10,727 nt of DNA, taken from positions 1-10,727 of the forward strand of contig JAFUQW010000031.1 in the NCBI GenBank assembly GCA_017472115.1. The letters are read 5' to 3'. The position numbers and the translations under genes were made by a program. This document shows, piece by piece, positions 1-7,876 of the stretch (its first letter is position 1; each line of letters opens with the position of its first letter). The DNA is from Bacteroidales bacterium. GTDB lineage: Bacteria > Bacteroidota > Bacteroidia > Bacteroidales > UBA932. Under the pieces are notes generated by a model. It made no database searches. It was not told the DNA's origin and saw nothing but the letters and a program-made list of their open reading frames with translations.

Positions 1-34
1 ACGCAAAAGTGGATTGTCTTTTGGTTGAATAAAA

Positions 35-56
35 TGCCTTTTTGTCATAAAAGGCA
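35..56. promoter_or_regulatory. Perfect 8-bp inverted repeat upstream of the SusC promoter
   Basis: TGCCTTTT (35-42) and AAAAGGCA (49-56) are exact reverse complements around a 6-nt spacer. The + strand has no U-run directly after the stem; the - strand would read TTTTATT after it. It may be the terminator of a gene lying left of the window, or an operator: its centre lies about 60 nt upstream of the predicted transcription start, a usual distance for an activator site. The sequence cannot decide between these. Confidence 0.45.
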
Positions 57-68
57 GATTTCGAAATA

Positions 69-100
69 CTTGCATATGAAAAAATCATTACCTAACTTTG
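69..100 (+). promoter_or_regulatory. Bacteroidota-type promoter for the SusC/SusD unit
   Basis: TAACTTTG at 93-100 matches the Bacteroidota -7 consensus TAnnTTTG exactly. CTTG at 69-72 lies 20 nt upstream and resembles the -33 element TTTG at the usual 19-21 nt spacing. The expected start of transcription is around 104-108, giving a leader of about 85-95 nt before the SusC start. It is the only good match I found in front of the four-gene unit. The consensus is established knowledge; the start point is inferred. Confidence 0.7.
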
Positions 101-111
101 TACGAAATGTT

Positions 112-166
112 GATTAAAAAATCCTTAATCTTGAAGTTTAGTCAATAGTGTAGTGTTCTACAGTAT
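112..166 (+). promoter_or_regulatory. Leader RNA segment with two small dyads
   Basis: Within the predicted 5' leader, GATTAA (112-117) pairs with TTAATC (125-130). Further on, TGTAG (149-153) pairs with CTACA (158-162) around a 4-nt loop, and ATA/TAT (145-147 with 164-166) can add to that stem past a G-G mismatch. Both are short, A/T-rich or interrupted, and may be chance. The stretch from 163 to the start codon is AT-rich, has no Shine-Dalgarno sequence and looks unstructured, as is common for Bacteroidota genes. Confidence 0.3.
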
Positions 167-197
167 CAATATTTATGTTTAACTAATTCAAATGCTT

Positions 198-3100
198 ATG
201 AAAAAAATCAAGCTTTTTTTCACAGCCATCATGGTGCTGGTGACAGCTGCTCTTGCTTCAGCTCAGAGCCTCACAGTCACAGGAACTGTATTTGATGCAG
301 ACAGCGGAGACCCTATTCCGTTTGCATCCATAAGAGTCAACGGTACCATGATCGGAGCGGCAGCCGGTGCGGATGGTTCGTATTCTATCACCGTACCTTC
401 AGGCAATTCCGTGCTCATCTTCAGCTTCGTGGGCTACAAGACCACAGAAGTTGCGGTAGAAGGCCGTGCAGTCATTGACTGCGAACTCGCTCCGGATGCA
501 ACTGCACTCGATGATGTGGTGGTTGTGGCTTACGGTTCGGCTAAAAGAGAAGCCGTTACCGGTTCGGTTACATCAGTGAAGGGAGAAGGTCTCGCATCAA
601 CTCCTGTGACATCTGTTGACAAGGCCCTCTCGGGTAAGCTCGCAGGTGTGCAGATTACAGCTGTTTCAGGACAGCCGGGTGCACAGTCTCAGATCCGTAT
701 CCGCGGTAACTCGTCGATCAATGCTTCAAACGCACCTCTTTGGGTGGTTGACGGTATTCCTGTCATCGCAGACGGTACAAGTGAGATGACCAACATTTCC
801 AACGGTATCGCAACAATCAACCCTAACGATATCGAGTCGATCACAGTCCTCAAGGACGCTGCTGCAGCTGCCGTTTATGGTTCGCGTGCTGCAAACGGTG
901 TCATCCTCGTCACAACAAAGAGCGGTAAGGCAGGCAAGGCTCAGTTCGACGCGCGTGCGAAGTATGGTATTTCATGGCTTCAGAGCGACAGCGGTTTCAG
1001 AATGATGACAGGTGAGGAGCTTCTCGGCTATCAGAGAGATGCAGCCATCAACGCAGGTCACGATCCTGACAATCCTGCATCACCATATTACCGTCCGATG
1101 TCTCTCCTTTCAGGCGAGCTCACAAACTGGATGGCCCACCTTACCCGTCCGGGACAGATGCAGGAGTATGAGATCAGTGCAAGAGGCGGTAACAGCCGTG
1201 GAACATATTTCTCATCTCTCTCTTACCACAAGAACGAAGGTGTTTACTACGGAATCGACTACTCTCGTTTCCAGGCTCGTGTAAACGCTGACTACAAGCT
1301 TCTCGACAACCTCGAGACAGGTGTACGCGTGAATGTTTCATACACAGACCAGAACGACGTTCCTATGCAGTCGCTCTATTATGCCAATGCCGCGTGGACA
1401 GGTCTGACGATGCTTCCATGGATTCCTAAATACGACGAGAACGGAAATCACAATGTGAACATTCCTTCAAACTCTTATACCAACCCTCGTGCAACTGCAG
1501 AGTATGATGACCAGTGGTCAAAGTCATATAAGTTCCAGGGTACCATGTTCCTACGTTGGGAGCCTGTGAAGCACCTCGTGATCGAGACAAGGAACTCTGC
1601 CGAGGCTGCCTTCACTCAGGACCGTCGTTACTGGAATCCGCTTTCTGACGGTTCACCTGGCGGATCGGAGGCTACTCTCCAGGCTACGAAGAGCCAGTAT
1701 GTCAACCTCACCACATCAAATACGATCAACTATTCCAACGTGTTCGGAGGTTACCACTCTCTCCGCGTTCTCGCAGGACAGGAGGCGACATCATACAAGT
1801 ATCAGTACTCATATGTATATGCTCCGGGCGTTGACCCTCAGATCCCTTATCAGAACACAGCTCCTCAGGCAAATGTGGAGTCAGAGGTAGGTTTCGAGAA
1901 CGAGGCAATGCTCTCATTCTTCGGAATCGCGGACTACAACTATGACAACCGTTACTTTGTCCAGGCTACAGTCCGTGAGGACGGATCTTCACTCTTCGGT
2001 TCGAAGAACAAGTGGGGTCTCTTCTGGTCGGCTTCTGCTTCATGGAACATCAGCAACGAGAAGTGGCTGGACAGCACTGATTCATGGCTTGACCTTCTCA
2101 AGGTACGTGCAAGCTACGGTCTCAACGGTAACAACGGTATCGATCCTTACAAGGCATATGGTGTGTATGCAACCACTCAGTATAACGGTGGTGTCGGCAT
2201 GCGACCAAACACTCCTGCAAATGACTACCTCTCATGGGAGAAGAACTCTACCTGGAACGTAGGTCTCGATTTCGGTTTCCTCGGCAACAGACTTCGTGGT
2301 AACTTCGATGTATATGAGCGTACGACCAGGGACATGCTCCTCGATGTGAAGGTTCCTCAGACAACAGGTTTCAGCACCAACTTCATGAACGCCGGTTCGA
2401 TGAAGAACACAGGTGTCGAGTTCCAGTTGGATGCAGACCTCGTGTCAACAAAGGATGTCCTCTGGACATTCGGATTCAACATCGCTCACAACAGGACCGA
2501 AATCCTCGACCTTGCTGTCGATCCTGATGACAAAGGTCTTGAGAAGATCGAGGCAGGAAGCTTCATTCATTATGTTGTAGGAAGGTCTATGTTCAGCTAC
2601 TATCTCGCTGACTATTATGGAGTCAACCCATCTAACGGTGAGGCTCTCTGGGTGACAGAGGACGGTACTCTTACCAACAACTACAGCAAGGCGCGCAAGT
2701 ACTATGCAGGTTCACCTGAGCCTAAGCTCATCGGTGGCTTCAACACCACTTTCGCATGGAAGGGCCTTTCAGTAAGTGCATTCTTCGAGTACAAGGTGGG
2801 CAATCATGTGCTTCTTCTCAACGAACAGTCTTACCTCAACTCTGACGGTGCCGAGATGCAGATGAACCAGATGGCCTCATCACTCAACTACTGGAAGAAG
2901 CCGGGTGATGTGGGTGTGAACCCTAAGCCTGTTGCAGGTAACTCATCAAATTCCGACAATGCGCTCAGCGACAGATGGCTCGAGAGGGGCGACTATCTCA
3001 GAATCAAGGACGTGACCATCTCTTACTCACTTCCTCAGACAGCCCTCCAGAAGATTCATGTCAAGGGTCTCAGATTCTTTGTCAGCGGTCTCAACCTCTA

Positions 3101-3212
3101 CTGCTTCAACGATGTGAATTACTGGGATCCTGAAATGGGTGTGACCGGTACCGGAGCAGGTAACTATCCTTTGACAAAGTCATTCGTCGGCGGTATTGAA
3201 TTATCATTCTAA
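198..3212 (+). CDS. SusC/RagA-family TonB-dependent outer-membrane transporter
   Basis: This is a TonB-dependent transporter that moves oligomeric nutrients across the outer membrane, working under a SusD lid. Numbered from the ATG at 198 (1004 aa): signal peptide ending ASA|QS near residue 22; carboxypeptidase-regulatory-like domain about 25-98; TonB box DDVVVVAYG about 105-113; plug about 114-243 with the SusC-family signatures IRIRGNSSIN, WVVDGIP and KDAAAAAVYGSRAANGVI; then a beta-barrel ending in IELSF with an aromatic last residue. Length is normal for the family. An in-frame ATG at 192 adds Met-Leu; the start at 198 gives the typical MKK opening, and neither has a Shine-Dalgarno sequence. 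There is no extra N-terminal signalling (STN) domain, so anti-sigma control through this protein is unlikely. The SusD gene follows after 12 nt. The substrate cannot be read from the sequence. Confidence 0.96.
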   Translation: MKKIKLFFTAIMVLVTAALASAQSLTVTGTVFDADSGDPIPFASIRVNGTMIGAAAGADGSYSITVPSGNSVLIFSFVGYKTTEVAVEGRAVIDCELAPDATALDDVVVVAYGSAKREAVTGSVTSVKGEGLASTPVTSVDKALSGKLAGVQITAVSGQPGAQSQIRIRGNSSINASNAPLWVVDGIPVIADGTSEMTNISNGIATINPNDIESITVLKDAAAAAVYGSRAANGVILVTTKSGKAGKAQFDARAKYGISWLQSDSGFRMMTGEELLGYQRDAAINAGHDPDNPASPYYRPMSLLSGELTNWMAHLTRPGQMQEYEISARGGNSRGTYFSSLSYHKNEGVYYGIDYSRFQARVNADYKLLDNLETGVRVNVSYTDQNDVPMQSLYYANAAWTGLTMLPWIPKYDENGNHNVNIPSNSYTNPRATAEYDDQWSKSYKFQGTMFLRWEPVKHLVIETRNSAEAAFTQDRRYWNPLSDGSPGGSEATLQATKSQYVNLTTSNTINYSNVFGGYHSLRVLAGQEATSYKYQYSYVYAPGVDPQIPYQNTAPQANVESEVGFENEAMLSFFGIADYNYDNRYFVQATVREDGSSLFGSKNKWGLFWSASASWNISNEKWLDSTDSWLDLLKVRASYGLNGNNGIDPYKAYGVYATTQYNGGVGMRPNTPANDYLSWEKNSTWNVGLDFGFLGNRLRGNFDVYERTTRDMLLDVKVPQTTGFSTNFMNAGSMKNTGVEFQLDADLVSTKDVLWTFGFNIAHNRTEILDLAVDPDDKGLEKIEAGSFIHYVVGRSMFSYYLADYYGVNPSNGEALWVTEDGTLTNNYSKARKYYAGSPEPKLIGGFNTTFAWKGLSVSAFFEYKVGNHVLLLNEQSYLNSDGAEMQMNQMASSLNYWKKPGDVGVNPKPVAGNSSNSDNALSDRWLERGDYLRIKDVTISYSLPQTALQKIHVKGLRFFVSGLNLYCFNDVNYWDPEMGVTGTGAGNYPLTKSFVGGIELSF

Positions 3213-3224
3213 AAGACTACGAGT

Positions 3225-4649
3225 ATGAAAAAATATATAGTAATAGCATTTGTGGCTCTTGCGGCTTTCACCGGATGTAAGGATTTCCTCGTCGAGGATC
3301 CTGTCCTGTCGCAGAGTAATGAGCTTACACTCAGTACATACGACGGTCTCGACAAGGCCGTGGCCGGTGCTTACTCTCCTTTGGCTTCAAGCAGTTGGTA
3401 TGGAGCGGATTTCATCATCCGCAATGAACTCAAGACTTCTAACGGAAAGAAGTGGATCGGCTCTACATACGATTCGGGCCGTTGCAACGACCTCTATAAC
3501 CTTAACTACGACCCGAACAACACATCAGGCCTTTGGGAATACGCATATTATGTGATCTCAGCAGTGAACAATGTGATGTCTAATCTCGAAGGTAAGGAAA
3601 CGCCGGATGTTACAGCACAGGATCTCAACAACCTCAAGGCTGAGTGCCTTTTCCTCCGTGCTCTTTCTCACTTCGACCTCGTGAGGACTTATGCACAGCC
3701 TTACTGCTTCACAGCAGATGCTTCTCACCCCGGTGTTCCTGTGGTTCTCGTTACAGACCCTGCAGGAAAGCCTGCAAGAAACACTGTAGCAGAGGTTTAC
3801 GCTCAGATTGTTGCTGACCTTCTTGAGGCAGAGCAGATCATCGATCCTGCATACGTGCGAAGCGGTGTTACCGACGCCAAGGCAGTAGTGACTCTCGAGG
3901 CTGTCCAGGCTCTTCTCAGCCGTGTATATCTCTATTGTGAGCAGTGGCAGAACTCTGCCGACTACGCTGCGAAGGTAATCGCCAGCGGAAAGTTCACTCT
4001 CTGGACTGCTGACGAGGTTGAGGATGCTGCATGCTATGCGGTTGACGTTCCTACAGGCGGTGAGGTGATCTTCGAGGTTTACGGAAGCAAGTCAAACTCT
4101 TTTGATGCTTATCGTGACGGTCTTTCGCCAATGTGCGGCCCTGACGGTTATGGTGATGCAGGTGCATCGACGGACCTCAAGAACATGTACGAGGAGTCTG
4201 ACGTGCGCGGTACCCTCTTCCAGGAGAAGGACGGCGTTCTCTGGACTGCCAAGTATATCGGTAAGGGTATTGCTACACCTGACCTTACAAACACTATCAT
4301 CATCCGTCTTTCCGAGATGTACCTCAACATCGCTGAGGCAGTTCTCAACGGTGCAACCGGTCATGACGGTGTGGCTGCTCTCAAGGCTGTCGCTGACAGC
4401 AGGGGTGCAACTCCTCAGACCGTGACTTCAGAGGGTGTGTTCACCGAGAGACACAAGGAGCTTGCATGGGAAGGACACCTCTGGTTCGACCTTGCACGTA
4501 CCAAGAGAAACATGACCCGTACAGACTTCGTGGGTGATGCTTCAGCTAAGGATCTCGAGTGGGGCAACTACAAGTGGGCAATGCCTATTCCGCTTCGTGA
4601 GTTCGGCGTGAACATCAATCTCGTGCAGAATGAAGGTTATTCTAATTAA
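3225..4649 (+). CDS. SusD/RagB-family substrate-binding surface lipoprotein
   Basis: This is the lipid-anchored binding protein that caps the SusC channel. The signal peptide ends in lipobox FTGC with the acylated Cys at residue 18, followed by Lys-Asp, an acidic/charged start often seen in surface-exported Bacteroidota lipoproteins. The helical SusD N-terminal part (about 19-235) contains the TPR-type signature LKAECLFLRALSHFDLVRTY (137-156). The C-terminal RagB/SusD part includes RLSEMYLNIAEA (361-372), RHKELAWEGHLWFDLARTKR (409-428) and the closing IPLREFGVNINLVQNEGY. At 474 aa it is toward the short end of the family, closer to RagB-like peptide binders than to starch-binding SusD; this is only a hint about substrate. 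It starts 12 nt after SusC, so the two are surely cotranscribed. Confidence 0.96.
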   Translation: MKKYIVIAFVALAAFTGCKDFLVEDPVLSQSNELTLSTYDGLDKAVAGAYSPLASSSWYGADFIIRNELKTSNGKKWIGSTYDSGRCNDLYNLNYDPNNTSGLWEYAYYVISAVNNVMSNLEGKETPDVTAQDLNNLKAECLFLRALSHFDLVRTYAQPYCFTADASHPGVPVVLVTDPAGKPARNTVAEVYAQIVADLLEAEQIIDPAYVRSGVTDAKAVVTLEAVQALLSRVYLYCEQWQNSADYAAKVIASGKFTLWTADEVEDAACYAVDVPTGGEVIFEVYGSKSNSFDAYRDGLSPMCGPDGYGDAGASTDLKNMYEESDVRGTLFQEKDGVLWTAKYIGKGIATPDLTNTIIIRLSEMYLNIAEAVLNGATGHDGVAALKAVADSRGATPQTVTSEGVFTERHKELAWEGHLWFDLARTKRNMTRTDFVGDASAKDLEWGNYKWAMPIPLREFGVNINLVQNEGYSN

Positions 4650-4652
4650 TGT

Positions 4653-4660
4653 AAGGAGGA
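4653..4660 (+). promoter_or_regulatory. Unusually strong Shine-Dalgarno sequence before the Calx-beta lipoprotein
   Basis: AAGGAGGA lies 6 nt before the ATG at 4667, a near-perfect anti-SD match at good spacing. The other genes in the four-gene unit lack one, as is usual in this phylum. It fixes the start of the downstream gene and suggests its translation is set separately from that of SusC/SusD. Confidence 0.7.
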
Positions 4661-4666
4661 CGATTT

Positions 4667-5515
4667 ATGAAGAATATATTCAAGATATTTGCATTCGCTG
4701 TTGCGCTTTCTGCAGTTTTCTCTTGCAGCAGGCTCAATGAGACTCCTGTTTTCGAGGACAGCATGTCGTTCGTCGCTTTCGATGTGACTTCAGTCATAGT
4801 GAACGAGAATGCCGGTTCCGTAAGCATTCCGGTCACCATCGCTTCTATCGACCCTAAGGCTGTCACTGTGGCTTACACTGTAACAGACGATACTGCCAAG
4901 GCCGGTGTCAACTTCAATCTCAACGATCCTTCCGCCGTGCTGGCATTTGACGGTCAGACACGTACGATGAATCTTGTGATCGACATTGTCAACCTTGCAG
5001 GAGAATATACCGGAGACCTTTCGTTCTCGCTGGCACTCGTTGCACCGGGCAATCTCGCACTTGGAGCGAACTCCACATGTACTGTGAAGATTTCCGACCT
5101 CGATCATCCTTTGGCAGACATTCTCGGCACCTACAGTGTCAAGGCGGAAGACTTTGCTCAGGGCCCTGTGAACTGGACAATGACCATTTCGAAGGATCCT
5201 AAGGATGTCAATGTCGTATGGATCGACTATGTCTGCCCACTTGCAATGCAGGGAAGCATGGCGGTTTACGCTAACGTTTCCGAGGATCACAAGACAATCA
5301 GCATCCCATGCGGTCAGGAAGTGGAGGACGGACTTACATTCGTGGAATACACATACGACAACGGACACTACGCCACTTCTTCGGGTTCGGTTGATATGGT
5401 TTCCGTTACTCCGGGAGTATTCACCACAACCCAGGGTATCGGTATGATCGAAGGCAACTCGCTTTATGCCGGCGGAGTTCTTATCCAGGGTACAACTGTA
5501 TGGACTAAAAACTAA
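4667..5515 (+). CDS. Surface lipoprotein with Calx-beta-like domain and lipocalin-like C-terminal domain
   Basis: This is a 282-aa predicted lipoprotein, with lipobox VFSC and the acylated Cys at residue 20. Residues about 31-145 resemble a Calx-beta domain: VNENAGSVSIPVTI, then VTVAYTVTDDTAKAGVNF, a hydrophobic LAFDGQTRTMNLVIDIV strand pair, and LSFSLALV before ISDLDHP. Residues about 149-282 form a second all-beta domain beginning DILGTYSVKAEDF, which aligns by eye with the C-terminal domain of the next gene. Neither part has recognisable catalytic residues, so a binding or structural role at the cell surface is more likely than an enzymatic one. It lies 17 nt after SusD, in the position usual for SusE/SusF-type accessory binding lipoproteins, though it is not recognisably one of those. 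The domain call is from motif memory, not a profile search. Confidence 0.82.
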   Translation: MKNIFKIFAFAVALSAVFSCSRLNETPVFEDSMSFVAFDVTSVIVNENAGSVSIPVTIASIDPKAVTVAYTVTDDTAKAGVNFNLNDPSAVLAFDGQTRTMNLVIDIVNLAGEYTGDLSFSLALVAPGNLALGANSTCTVKISDLDHPLADILGTYSVKAEDFAQGPVNWTMTISKDPKDVNVVWIDYVCPLAMQGSMAVYANVSEDHKTISIPCGQEVEDGLTFVEYTYDNGHYATSSGSVDMVSVTPGVFTTTQGIGMIEGNSLYAGGVLIQGTTVWTKN

Positions 5516-5522
5516 TTGATGT

Positions 5523-7124
5523 ATGAAAAGAATATTTGCTTATATAACAATGTTGACACTGGCCGTTGCATGTGAAACCATGTACGGTCCGGTGGAGACG
5601 CCGGTTGCACCTGACAGTGCTGCCGGTGTTGAGATCACTGTTGCCGATGTGACTGACGACTCTTTCACAGTGACAATCACACCTGCAGGTGAGGCTTCAT
5701 ATTATTCTTGGCTCATCGATGAGGCTTCTGCTGCTGAAGAGCTCGATGCCGAGACTCTTTATGCTGTAGGTTATGAAAGTATCGGCCAGGGTACAGTCAA
5801 GTGGACTGCAGAGGATCCTTCTGTCACTTTCACAGTAGAAGGTCTCGCCCCTAACACTGATTATCAGATTTATGCGGTTGCAGGCAGCAAGATGGGTATC
5901 GCCGGTGCTGTCGTGAACAAGAGCGTAAAGACGACTGATACTGTCGCTCCGGACTATGAGGCTTACGAGACTGAAGCACATCAGGTCGTGTTCACATTCT
6001 CTGAGGCTGTTACCCGTAAGGCAGAGAACGGTGCGATCAAGGTACCTTACTATGCATACTATTCAGCAGAATTCCAGACCACAGCTGCGGCAGCAGGCGA
6101 GGTGACTGTTCCTGAGGATTCTATCCTCGTTGCAGGCAATCAGGCTCTCATCTCAGTTCCTGATCTTCCTACAGGATGCTACTGGACAATCTCTATTCCT
6201 GAAGGTGCATTCCTTGACGCGGTAGGTCAGAAACTCCCTGCATATGCAAGTGCTTTCGAGATGGCTGAGGGTCAGAGCGGTCCCGCTCCTGCTCCTACAG
6301 GATTCTATGGCGAGGTTGACTATGTAGAGCTTCCTATGCTCGGCGGACTTGAACTTGAGAGCTTCTCGGATTGGACAGAGCTGTTCGTGATTCCTGTTGA
6401 ATCAGAATATGCTATTGCCGGCATGAGCTCGAAGAAATTCCTAACAGTGAAATATGAGACTCCGAATAAGGTCATCGAGCACACACTCACCCCGGGCGTT
6501 CATTATGCGGTTACTGCACTTGGTTTCGCAGTAGCTCTTCCTGAGCAGCCTGCATACGGTGCAGATGTTACCATCAGTGTTCCTGCAGGCGCTCTCTATG
6601 ACGTGTTCGGAAACGACTGCGAGGCTTGGGAGGCTACTTTCATCCACTCATTCGGATATACTCTCGATGATGTCATCGGAACATATGCAGGTGAGGCGGA
6701 AAGCTATTTCAACGGACCTACGGCTCTTGCCATCACAGTAGCGGAAAGTGACGATCCTGAGAAGGGCGCGGTAATGCTTACCGGTACATATATGGGGCTT
6801 CCATGTCAGTCTCCTATCTATGGTGATTTTGATACCGACAGCGGTCTGCTCAGACTCTATGACTGGCAGTGTTTCTTCACTAACTCTACATTGGGAGATG
6901 TTTATTTCGCCATCAGTGGAGCCGATTATGTTGATCTGAAAGTCCCTCAGAGCGGTGTGATCACTTCACCATCTGAATGGTTCGGTGCTTATCTTGAATC
7001 ACAGAATGGCTGGGTTGACATTTTTACCGACTGCACCCTGGTGCGTCAGGCGGAGGAAGAGGCAGCTCCTGCAGCAGCTTCAGTGCCTGAACTGACTGTG
7101 CGCTCTTTCGGAAGAGCTCTTTAA
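5523..7124 (+). CDS. Multidomain surface lipoprotein: Fn3, two SbsA-type Ig-like repeats and a shared C-terminal domain
   Basis: This is a 533-aa predicted lipoprotein (signal peptide ending LAVAC, Cys17). Residues about 34-138 look like fibronectin type III, with the typical VEGLAPNTDYQIYAVA strand. Two Ig-like segments follow, about 141-247 and 258-373. Both end in a Big_5/SbsA-like pattern: SIPEGAFLDAVGQ (224-236) and SVPAGALYDVFGND (352-365). Residues about 381-509 start DDVIGTYAGEAESYFNGP and match the C-terminal domain of the preceding gene. A 24-residue Ala/Glu-rich tail (510-533) extends past that domain. No catalytic motif is seen, so surface binding or scaffolding is the likely role. 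It begins 7 nt after the previous stop; an ATG at 5519 is in another frame. It is probably the last gene of the SusC-led transcript, because a strong hairpin follows. Confidence 0.82.
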   Translation: MKRIFAYITMLTLAVACETMYGPVETPVAPDSAAGVEITVADVTDDSFTVTITPAGEASYYSWLIDEASAAEELDAETLYAVGYESIGQGTVKWTAEDPSVTFTVEGLAPNTDYQIYAVAGSKMGIAGAVVNKSVKTTDTVAPDYEAYETEAHQVVFTFSEAVTRKAENGAIKVPYYAYYSAEFQTTAAAAGEVTVPEDSILVAGNQALISVPDLPTGCYWTISIPEGAFLDAVGQKLPAYASAFEMAEGQSGPAPAPTGFYGEVDYVELPMLGGLELESFSDWTELFVIPVESEYAIAGMSSKKFLTVKYETPNKVIEHTLTPGVHYAVTALGFAVALPEQPAYGADVTISVPAGALYDVFGNDCEAWEATFIHSFGYTLDDVIGTYAGEAESYFNGPTALAITVAESDDPEKGAVMLTGTYMGLPCQSPIYGDFDTDSGLLRLYDWQCFFTNSTLGDVYFAISGADYVDLKVPQSGVITSPSEWFGAYLESQNGWVDIFTDCTLVRQAEEEAAPAAASVPELTVRSFGRAL

Positions 7125-7136
7125 TGTCTTAATATC

Positions 7137-7168
7137 AAAGGGACGGGCGGTGAAACGCCCCTCCCTTT
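7137..7168 (+). terminator. GC-rich hairpin between the lipoprotein operon and the protease group
   Basis: AAAGGGA (7137-7143) pairs with TCCCTTT (7162-7168) and GGGCG (7145-7149) pairs with CGCCC (7156-7160), separated by one C-C mismatch and closed by a 6-nt loop. The only T-run is the 3' end of the stem itself, followed by CCAATAC, so it is not a textbook intrinsic terminator. Its position 12 nt after the stop codon suits a terminator, a partial attenuator or a 3'-end stabiliser for the upstream message. Confidence 0.7.
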
Positions 7169-7192
7169 CCAATACACATAGCAGGAAACACT

Positions 7193-7873
7193 ATGAGACG
7201 TGTCATATTTGCAGTTTTTGTGCTGATTCTGTCTCTTGATGACCTATCAGCCCAGACCCACAAGCCGACAACTTCGTGGCCTTATCTATATGCCGATTTC
7301 CGGCAGGGTGAACTCAAGAAGAATGTCGGAGCTCCTATAGAAGGCACATACAATATCCATATCCATCTGGGAACCCTTCATTTCATAGAGGACGGCATGA
7401 TCCGCGAAGCCTTGTCAACTGAAGTCTTTTCCGTAAAGATCGGTATGGATTATTATGCAAATGTAGGAGGTACCATGATGAAGGTGCTTTCAAGATCGGA
7501 TAACGGTTTTGTCGCGCAGGAGGTTCTTGTTGATATGGCTGCCTTGAATTCAACCGGAGGTGCGTACGGGTCTTCATCCAATTCAATCGCGACACAGGCT
7601 CTTTCCTCTATGGAGGGAATCGGAGGAACCCGCTCCAACATGAATCACATGGAACTGAAGAATTCAAAGGATGAAGGACAGATTCTGCCTGTGAAGGAAA
7701 AAACATATCTTGTGTTCCCGGGAATGGTTGTCTATGCCGCCAAGAAGGATGTCATGGAAATTGACGGCATCGACAGAAAGGCAGTAAGCGCCTTCATCAA
7801 GGAAAACAAGATCAGATGGAAGGACCCGCAGTCGCTGCAGGTCCTGATGGACTATTTATCTTCAATCTTGTAA
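7193..7873 (+). CDS. Small secreted protein of unknown function, upstream of the S8 protease
   Basis: I do not recognise a named family. The 226-aa product has a signal peptide with likely cleavage LSA|QT after residue 20 and no lipobox Cys, so it should be periplasmic, outer-membrane associated or secreted. Residues 29-115 look like a compact beta-rich segment (WPYLYADF at the start, then alternating hydrophobic strands). A Gly/Ser/Asn-rich stretch (about 119-149) separates it from a C-terminal part with VFPGMVVYAAKKDV and a final helix (RKAVSAFIKENKIRWK onward). AGGA at 7183-7186 is a plausible Shine-Dalgarno sequence. The protease gene begins 3 nt after its stop, so the two are almost certainly translated from one message. 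It could be a chaperone, inhibitor or partner of the protease, but that rests only on position. Confidence 0.8.
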   Translation: MRRVIFAVFVLILSLDDLSAQTHKPTTSWPYLYADFRQGELKKNVGAPIEGTYNIHIHLGTLHFIEDGMIREALSTEVFSVKIGMDYYANVGGTMMKVLSRSDNGFVAQEVLVDMAALNSTGGAYGSSSNSIATQALSSMEGIGGTRSNMNHMELKNSKDEGQILPVKEKTYLVFPGMVVYAAKKDVMEIDGIDRKAVSAFIKENKIRWKDPQSLQVLMDYLSSIL

Positions 7874-7876
7874 GTC

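Noticed and set aside
35..56. Dyad as a terminator for a - strand gene
   Set aside because: The T-run is on the - strand side, but no - strand gene lies to its right; that side is the SusC promoter and gene.
4102..4425. Alternate-frame + strand open frame of 107 codons inside the SusD gene
   Set aside because: The SusD reading frame is intact and matches its family throughout. The alternate frame gives an Arg/Ser/Thr-rich product without structure.
4790..5368. Open frame of 192 codons on the - strand inside the Calx-beta lipoprotein gene
   Set aside because: It lies fully antisense to a well-supported gene, its translation is rich in Cys/His/Arg with no domain or signal peptide, and it has no promoter or ribosome site. 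It is explained by the codon bias of the sense gene.
4650..5522. Possible extra promoters in the short gaps after SusD and after the Calx-beta lipoprotein
   Set aside because: The gaps are 17 and 7 nt and contain no TAnnTTTG element; cotranscription is the simpler reading.
5523..7124. Assigning the two accessory lipoproteins as SusE and SusF
   Set aside because: Position fits, but the domains seen (Calx-beta, Fn3, SbsA-type Ig) do not match SusE/SusF starch-binding modules.
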